The notes under the pieces were generated by a model. That model was not told where the DNA came from, ran no database searches, and saw only the letters and a list, made by a program, of their open reading frames with translations. A stretch of DNA of 64,000 nucleotides from NCBI GenBank assembly GCA_958450325.1, contig OY288243.1, forward strand, positions 26,566,844 through 26,630,843, given 5' to 3'. The translations under genes and the position numbers were made by a program. Source of the stretch: Agrostemma githago (Eukaryota > Streptophyta > Magnoliopsida > Caryophyllales > Caryophyllaceae). Positions 57,535-64,000 of this stretch are shown piece after piece (position 1 is the stretch's first letter; each line of letters opens with the position of its first letter).

Positions 57535-58095
57535 GTCTGTTCCAACTTGCTTTGCTGGTCTTACTTCTTGCTGGTGGAGTTACTGCTGGATTTGTTTCAC
57601 AAACAGTAAGTTTTATGCAACTTCTATCATGAACTGAGATGTTGCCCATCTCAAATGTCCATGTGAGTTGGGTTATCAAGTGCTGGATACATCCTTTTCT
57701 GCATTTTCCAATCTACATTGGCCATAGATTTACTAATTTTGTCATCGGATTAATATGCTCTTTTGCAGGCCAGGTTATTGCTGACATGGGAGAGCTACTC
57801 TCCACAACATTAATTTTCAGTATTATTGTAAGTATACCACCCACATCTCACCTGGTAAATGAGATGATTCTATCAGTATGAGCGTACAAGAAAAATATTA
57901 CCAAGATATTTAAGCAAATGACACTGATTTTTGCTTTGTTCATGATCCTCTATGCTTATGGAGGAGACTATTTTTTCATTTTCATATATAGTGATGTTTG
58001 TAATGCTTGTTTTCCCCTTTTGTATAGAACTGAGGCCACAACTTATGCTGGCTGTTCATTTGGTGGGAATCAGATTCAGTCTGGACATAATGGTC
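57535..58095 (+). pseudogene. Three exon-like segments of one unrecognised host gene
   Basis: 57535-57607 lies between ttatttag and gtaagt. 57769-57828 lies between cttttgcag and gtaagt and encodes ADMGELLSTTLIFSII. 58028-58095 follows tttgtatag and encodes LRPQLMLAVHLVGIRFSL. The three share clean splice consensus and hydrophobic helical character, so they may be consecutive exons of one gene. The family is not recognised. Confidence 0.4.
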
Positions 58096-58099
58096 AGGC

Positions 58100-58760
58100 A
58101 TGTCGATTTTCAATCTTTCTGTTTTGTTTTATGAATATTGCATTTAGCATCGTCATTGATTAAGGGATCACATGTTCTTTTGTTATGTTTTATGATCTTG
58201 TTCTCGATGTTATGCAAAATGGTTTCACCTGATGTAATCTTTACGGTGAATGCTCTAGCATATCCATCTCCTTTTCGGGTTATAAATCGCTGTGGTCAGG
58301 TTCTGTGCTAACTACTCTTGTTTGCTTTCTAATTGATCTTTTCTTTCCTGACACTCACAGACTATTTAGAGGATGATATATGCTATGCTTGGTGTTTCTT
58401 TGTTGTTGTTTCATCTGTGTTTCAGCTGCATATTGCTACGTAGCGCAGGCTGCGTCTATTATTTGCAGGCCGCTGTTCTAGTATTGATGCAAGGCTGAAT
58501 TATTCAGACTGGAACTCCGCAGAGAAAGCAAGGCAAGTTGTTGCATTGAGATCAGTTTTGGGTTGCACTATAACCGAATATCAAGGACGGTACATTCTGA
58601 ATAATGCAACGCGAATGCAGTTCTTCCTTATTATGTTGCTGGTTGACCGCCTTTTGATTCAACACGAGATGCACTTAAGGCGCGGAATCAGCCAGTGGTT
58701 TTTTTAGGCGCGATTACTTTACAATATAATACCGAATACATGGGTAGAATGAAGCTCTTC
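58100..58760 (+). other. Further CACTA interior, possible degraded exons
   Basis: Short open stretches occur at about 58225-58300 and 58430-58600, without clear splice sites or recognisable product. I list it as probable captured sequence only. Confidence 0.25.
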
Positions 58761-59879
58761 TTTGGTGGCCGAAGACATAGTAATTTTTTTAGGTTGTCAA
58801 AAGATCGTTTGCAGTTTTGCACTTATTTATATTAATTTAATTTTAGTCGATGTTGGATATATGAAATTTTTGGAATTTATGAGTAATATAAAAGTTACAT
58901 ATTTTTTCACTTGTTTTTTATATTTTATTTTCGCACCACATTTGAGAGATAAATGTGATATATCGTATCGAATGAAATCAATACCAAATTTAGTATATGG
59001 TTGCATTTAATAGTACTTATTGTGTCGAATGCAATGGCAACAAATGTCACTAAATGACATTTTATTGTACTTATCGTGTCGAATACAATCGTTACCATTC
59101 TCATTAGTGGGAAAATCAAATTATTTACCGCATCAATAATAATCGCCACTAAAATCGCCACTAAATCTCCTCTTCTTTCGCGTCGATTTTAAGGAGTTAA
59201 CCCAGCGAATAGATTATTCGCTACGAAAGGCTACGGCAACGCTGCCTACCTCAACGAATACACAATCGATGGGGAAACCTTTCACGTCGAATAGAATCGC
59301 CACGAAATACAAAAATAATCGCCGCGAAAAGGTGATTTTCTTGTAGTGAGTACGCATCGTAGTCTGGATCTCGGTATTATCGGCATAATTCCGAGCGAAC
59401 TCTGTTGCCACATCATCCCAAGTCTTGTACTTCTTGGAATCGAGTCTGTAGTACCAGGCTTTCGGGTGCTTCTCGAGGGAAGAAGCAAACAAGTGCTTGA
59501 ACATGGTCGATTTGACCCCCTTAACAGCCATAAAGTCCTTGAAAGCCCGAATATGGAGTACCGGGTCTTCCATCCCGTCAAACATTGGTAAGCCCGTTAA
59601 GTTGAGGTTAGCGGGCAGTTCATCGGTCAAGGGCGAGTAGGTACGGGCATTTTCCGTGAGGATGGTGTTTCTGGTGGTCGAGTGGACCTGTTCTTCGAGT
59701 TTGCGAACGGCGCTGACCAGTTCAGCTATGGGCCCAGTAGTTTCATTCCTGACCTTAAAAGTCCTTTGCTCCACGGCACTCAAACGGGTGGCAATGGTCG
59801 TTTGTTCGGCCCTGATAACCGTCAATTGGGCTTCAAGCTCAGATAGAGAGGTTGTCAATTGGTCCAAAGTTTCTTGCAT

Positions 59880-61258
59880 TTTCTGGTGTCTGGTTACCGG
59901 TGGCTTGTCTGTAAGAATACCGCGTAATCAGTGAAGTTGCTTCGGAACTCAATTTCACCAAGGCACAGGAAATAGCGCGAGAGGAGAGACGACTCCAGTT
60001 TGACTCGGGTTAGACTCTCCTAAGACAAATGTGTAGGGTACGATTCTCGTAGTGACTGTGATTAATCACTCCGTCGGAGAATAGCCCCCAAGTGAGACTA
60101 AGGACTTTGATAGGACCCAGATAGTGTGGCATCTAAGTGACTCGAAAGTGAGACAACACGTGCAAGACATGATCCTTAGAGCAACCGCGATTGATTGCTC
60201 TGCTGAGGGTAACCCCTGACTGGGACTGAAGACTTTGTTAAGACTCGAGTGAGTGACCCTTAGACGTAAAGACCGTGAACCTTTTGTTATAGGGCTATGC
60301 CTTGTAAAAGGTTGACTCGGAAAAGACACTTAGACGGGTGACTTGTGAAAAGGTGGGCCTTCCTCAGGATCCAACTATGTGGGTTGGGCCCTGTTCGAAG
60401 GAAGGTTCACGTGAGACATTCCCAGACTTTAGACTCGATTGTGTAAACTGGGCCAACCTTTGTAGGAGTATATCCTACGTAGGTGGGCCTTGCCTTAGTA
60501 AAATAAGGCGGACTAGGATGCGGGGAAACTCGTGATGTAAGATCGACAGAGTTTCGACGTTAGAGACCTCAACGACTTATGACACGACCCGACACTGCTA
60601 AATACGGGAAGTCTAAGAAGAGGAAGTTTTGAAATATGATATTTTTTGAAAAGCCCAAAAAAATCTGGGGAGAACCGGCCCTTTTTCGAGAAAAACGGAA
60701 AAGGTGGGCCGGGCGAAAGTTTGAAAATTTCGAAAATAATTTCGAGTTTTGAATTGGGCATAATACCGGCTAGAAAAAGGCTATTTTGAGTAAAATCATA
60801 AGTCCTAAATTCGGTATATGTCCGGGGTTTCGAAATTGGATATTTTGAAAAAGATGCAAAATTTTGAAAATGACGTTTTTTGAAAAAAGATGTGGATCAA
60901 GTAGCACGTAGTCATGGAAACAGTATAATGACGCCATGTATGCTCTTAAGCTAAGTCTCGGTCAGTCTATAAGGGTCTATACCAGTGTACATAGCCTATC
61001 GAGAATCGGGGCGGACTCCCTAACTCGAGTTGAGATTAGGACATGCCGTAAAACCCATACGAATCGGCTAATGGACACCTTTGACATATCCAGTTTGGAC
61101 TACATCAATGGTATAGTGGGACGTCGGTCACCAGTACCAGCCCGGGAAAATGGGGTTATGCATGAACCGTAAAACTAAAACGCGCATTGTACTAGTCAAA
61201 CGATTTCTATTCGAGTCTCAACCTGAAGGATACCGAAGGTTAGTAACGCATCAGTAAA
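59880..61258 (-). other. Tat-C leader
   Basis: About 1.4 kb between gag start and PBS. It is clearly related to the Tat-A leader (for example around 60480-60900 and 60905-61200), with no conserved ORF. Confidence 0.65.
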
Positions 61259-61276
61259 TCCCCAGCGGAGTCGCCA
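61259..61276 (-). promoter_or_regulatory. Tat-C primer binding site
   Basis: On the minus strand it reads TGGCGACTCCGCTGGGGA, identical to that of Tat-A, 3 nt inside the 5' LTR. Confidence 0.85.
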
Positions 61277-61279
61277 AAT

Positions 61280-63566
61280 TGTGGACATGACATAGGTCCA
61301 CCCCGACGCGGCCACGCGCGGGTTTGGGGAGGCGAATGAATCTCGATATGAGATGGTCAAATTGAAATTTAAATCGAAGTTGGAGTCGCCACCGAATTTT
61401 ATGGTTATTCGGAACCGTTCGAGCCCACTCTATGTCGTAGTGGGCCGTGTACAAAATACGGCCCATTTCCGATGTCAGAGTTTATTGGGCTCGTCCCTTT
61501 GCAGTTCGATACAGATGCCGACTTGAGCGGTTAATCGTATATTGAATGACTCTCGTTGCCAATGGTTTCGGACATCCGGAAACTACGGTTCTGAGTAAGG
61601 GGTGAGGGTACGTGTTGGGAAGTTCACTAAGAACACCTAACCCCGCCCGCACATTAGCGGCCTCTACTAGGATATCGAATGATTTTTTAATACGCGCGTT
61701 AGTTGAACGATGAATGATATGCAAACATTGTTTTCCTAAGCATGCGAGGAATTGAACGGGTTGCTAAGTCGTTTAATGCATGAAGAATTAACGTCGAAGT
61801 TGAATTTAGCATGTGAGATTCGTATTAGTATAATAAAACAAATGATGAAAAAGAATGAATTTGCTACAAGATGAACAAACGAATTAGTGTCGATTTGTAG
61901 AATAATATAGCAAATAAATATACGAGATCGAGAAAGGCGCGCCAAGGCAGCCGGCCGCGCGGCTCGCCCGGGATTCTGGCGAGTCGCGTGTCGGTCTGTT
62001 TTTTGAAGACGATTTTCGAGGATTCGACTAAACCGCGTACAAATATTGTATAACTTGTACTCGATCTGGTATTTTCGATATTCGTTATATTCGATAATTG
62101 ACTACGAAATCAATATCAAATACTCGGAATAGTTTTAGAAAAGATGTAAATTTTAGAAATAGTTTCGTAGAATAAATAAAATAAAACGAACGAAAAGGCT
62201 AAAAAAAGATCCGGGTTTCAGGCCCGTGCGCGAGTCGCCTGGGCGTGGCGCGACTCGCGTGCGGGTCTGTCCGATTTTTATTTTTTGTTCGAAATTGCTA
62301 ATTTTGATAAATCGCGTACAAAATATGAATTAATTTGTATTCGATTCATGTTTTCGATATTCGTCGTATCCGATATTCGATTATGAAATCGATATCAAAT
62401 ATTTGGAATGAATTTAAAAAGGTTTTGTAAAATTGTTTGAAAAAAGGAATTTGAACGAAAAAAGATGTAACGATTTTTAATATCGTCGAGATCTTAATAT
62501 AATTCTTTTTGATACGATATTCGATTATAGGAAATCGATATCATATTTTTAAGAATGTTTGTTATGAAAATAGTTTTTTGTTAATATCGATATTAGAAAT
62601 AAAAAAAAACGACGCTTGACCCGTAAAAAGAAAAACAGACGACGAGGAAGAGAAGAGAAGAAAAGGAGAAATCGAGTTTGGTTACACCCTCAACCTACAT
62701 GCTTTTGTTAACTCGGATCGGGGCTCGTCGGAATGTGGCTAGGCACGGGAGCGTCGAGGTGATGTCGGTCGGGCTAGGGTGGCTCGGTGAAGGTGACGGG
62801 TACGAGGGAGGTGGTTTCCTTCGGGTTTGGATGTAATATCGGTTTCTCGATGCTAAATGTATGGAGTTTTATGGATGTGTGTTGTGATATTTTCTGACTT
62901 CTCTCAGGAATTCTGTCTGTATGATATGATGTTTTCTGATGTTGAAAGTGTTGTATGCAAGGGGCTATTTATAGGGAGTTCCCGACCTTGGCTAGGAGAG
63001 GTGTATTTGAATTAGAACTACCGCTTAGGATAGGAAACGTAGGAATTTGAGAAGCATGAGAATTCCGCTTTCTTGTGAAGGAAGAAAGGGAAACACGGCT
63101 GGTTTGCTGCTGCTTGGCCGAGTATTTGCACTCGGTCGGGTGTTTGAATCGGTTTTTGGATAGGATTCCTACTTGAGAACGAATTCCATCCTTAAACGGA
63201 TTTGTTTATTATTTTATGTGGCTGATTTTTGTGGAGTTGGAGTCCGAATTGGACATGTGAGACATCACGGTCGGTCCACAAGTCTCGGGAAATATCTTTG
63301 ACCGGGTTTTGACTCGGTCGCTAAAAGACGGTTTTACCCCTGGTGTCGGATTCGACCCAAATTAGTGTTATTTGACTCGAAACGACCCACTGGGCCTGAA
63401 TTTGAGGTTGGTTTTGTGAAATTTGTACTCCTTAAAAAGCCCAAGCCAAATATCCATGATTTCGAGCCCATTTCCGACTACGTTAAAGCACGTTTGCGTC
63501 CGATCATCATCGGGTGTTTGTCGAAAACTACTATAGACACCTGACAGCAAAATGTGGGTGTCTACA
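61280..63566 (-). repeat. Tat-C 5' LTR
   Basis: 2287 bp. On the minus strand it starts TGTAGACACCCAC and ends GTCCACA. A TATA box TATAAATAG (minus) lies at 62965-62973. Its left 1.2 kb is also present as the truncated 3' LTR. Confidence 0.9.
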
Positions 63567-63571
63567 CTAGG

Positions 63572-64000
63572 GTTTAGGGATTATTTTCCTGGTTATTTCC
63601 GTACTTAATCTCGCTCAATTAGTGCTTCTGATATTATGGGTGACCTCCATGTTGATTTTTGTGAGTCAGAATGTACCCTAGGTCATTCCGTGAGGGTTTG
63701 TGTGGCTTACGACGGGCCAAATGATACCGTAACGATGCCAGATTTTCCCGAAACAACTTTTATTGCGACCGGGGTAAAAAATGGTTGCTAGTGGGTCCTT
63801 TGGACTTTTGATATCTCTATACGAAATTTTGAACTTATTTTGACCTGACCCGAGGTGCGTCTCTCGCTTTGTTTTGCAGCTAGAGATGACACAGAATGTC
63901 CCAAGGGAGCTCTTCCGATTGGTACTAGTGGTGAGGCTGCCGGGTCGAGCTCGCTGACTCCCCGGGGGGTTCGTAAGCGGCAACGGAGCGTTCCTTCGCA
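63572..64000 (+). other. Tat-B interior resumed, with a possible antisense exon at the window edge
   Basis: An acceptor cgctttgttttgcag ends at 63879. The downstream plus-strand frame, read from the fourth base after it (AGA GAT GAC), stays open to the window end and encodes a Ser/Gly/Arg-rich stretch (GEAAGSSSLTPRGVRKR). In Tat-A the antisense PMD gene has the same direction relative to the element. This may therefore be an exon of a Tat-B antisense gene, with Tat-C inserted in its intron. Confidence 0.35.

Larger units (their letters stand above)
53852..59348. mobile_element. CACTA (En/Spm) element of 5.5 kb carrying host gene fragments (Pack-CACTA-like)
   Basis: Ends are CACTACAAGAAAA and TTTTCTTGTAGTG, and the inverted repeat continues as ccttttcgcggcgattat. 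A perfect 3-bp TSD AGT (53849-53851 and 59349-59351) is diagnostic of CACTA. Subterminal repeats of the tgtcgaatncaat type occur at 59018-59090. No TnpA or TnpD transposase is seen. The interior holds exon-intron fragments of CK2-alpha and other pieces, so it is non-autonomous. Confidence 0.9.
53519..59879 (-). pseudogene. Tat-C gag, split by a CACTA element and C-terminally truncated
   Basis: The N-terminal part is 59352-59879 (minus), starting MQETLDQLTTSLSELEAQL, with HIRAFKDFMAVKGVKS and WDDVATEFARNYAD. The C-terminal part is 53519-53851, resuming at LEVMAQEPKEGFTKYLQRW. The join lies exactly where Tat-A gag is continuous, at the AGT target duplication. Most of the shared gag is identical to Tat-A. 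The frame ends after PSESPDLI without zinc knuckle or pol, so the element could not supply its own enzymes. Confidence 0.9.
50224..63566 (-). mobile_element. Tat-C: internally deleted Tat retrotransposon
   Basis: Minus-strand element with 5' LTR 61280-63566, PBS, leader and gag, then no pol, then a 3' region and a truncated 3' LTR at 50224-51450. A perfect TSD CTAGG flanks it (50219-50223 and 63567-63571). Shared LTR parts differ by roughly 1 percent by eye, so it is older than Tat-A. gag is split by a CACTA insertion. With both TSDs intact, the deletion of pol and of part of the 3' LTR is internal. Confidence 0.85.
24262..64000 (-). mobile_element. Tat-B: Ty3/gypsy Tat-lineage retrotransposon, host of the nested insertions, right end outside the window
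   Basis: The 3' LTR occupies three pieces, 24262-24621, 42819-43811 and 47328-48278, about 2.3 kb when insertions are removed. It begins (minus strand) TATAGACACCC rather than TGTAGACACCC and ends GTCCACA. The polypurine tract lies at 48282-48290. The interior continues to 50218 and then from 63572 to the window end, interrupted by Tat-C. The sequence beside the PPT matches the same region of Tat-A closely. No pol of this copy falls inside the window. The left flank offers a TSD CTACC, but the partner lies outside. Confidence 0.75.

Overview
This is plant nuclear DNA: spliced genes with GT-AG introns, a two-domain heavy-metal isoprenylated protein (HIPP) gene, a FAR1-type MULE transposase, a Helitron end, a CACTA element and nested Tat-lineage Ty3/gypsy LTR retrotransposons with an antisense plant mobile domain ORF. 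Retand-like Tat elements with 3' tandem repeats are described from Silene, so Caryophyllaceae is a reasonable but unproven guess.

Layout. 1-9.4 kb: part of a large Mutator-like element. It holds a Ulp1-like peptidase gene (+), two tandemly duplicated 92-aa genes (+), a three-exon and apparently intact FAR1/MULE transposase (-), and about 22-bp phased arrays of the motif ACARTCAC whose orientation flips across the transposase. 9.4-12.5 kb: two sister TIR elements in TA microsatellites, each with a tagcgtacc repeat array. 12.5-18.6 kb: intergenic sequence, then the only convincing host gene, a five-exon HIPP of 358 aa. 18.8-23.05 kb: a Helitron with a nested AT-rich TIR-like element carrying tRNA-like modules. 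24.26 kb to beyond the window end: a minus-strand Tat element (Tat-B) that was the landing pad for everything else.

Tat-B received two solo LTRs in its 3' LTR (24622-42813 and 43812-47322) and a second Tat element in its interior (Tat-C, 50224-63566, minus). Solo LTR-1 was then hit by a young full-length Tat element (Tat-A, 25372-41027, plus, two 2622-bp LTRs, TSD ATAGT). The gag of Tat-C was hit by a 5.5-kb CACTA element (53852-59348, TSD AGT) that carries fragments of a CK2-alpha gene and other exon-like pieces. Target-site duplications support each step.

Tat-A encodes gag, protease, reverse transcriptase, RNase H and integrase in the sense direction, broken by one single-base deletion near 33324. 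A two-exon plant mobile domain protein with its own TATA box lies antisense between pol and the 3' LTR.

The most unusual signals are: (1) pairs of 12-bp palindromes ACTCGRYCGAGT set 21 bp apart, with pairs repeated about every 72 bp, shared by the Tat-A LTR, the intron of its antisense gene and an unrelated-looking upstream remnant; (2) the helically phased ACARTCAC arrays of the Mutator-like element; (3) the duplicated 92-aa genes inside that element. All calls come from reading the sequence; no database search or alignment program was run.
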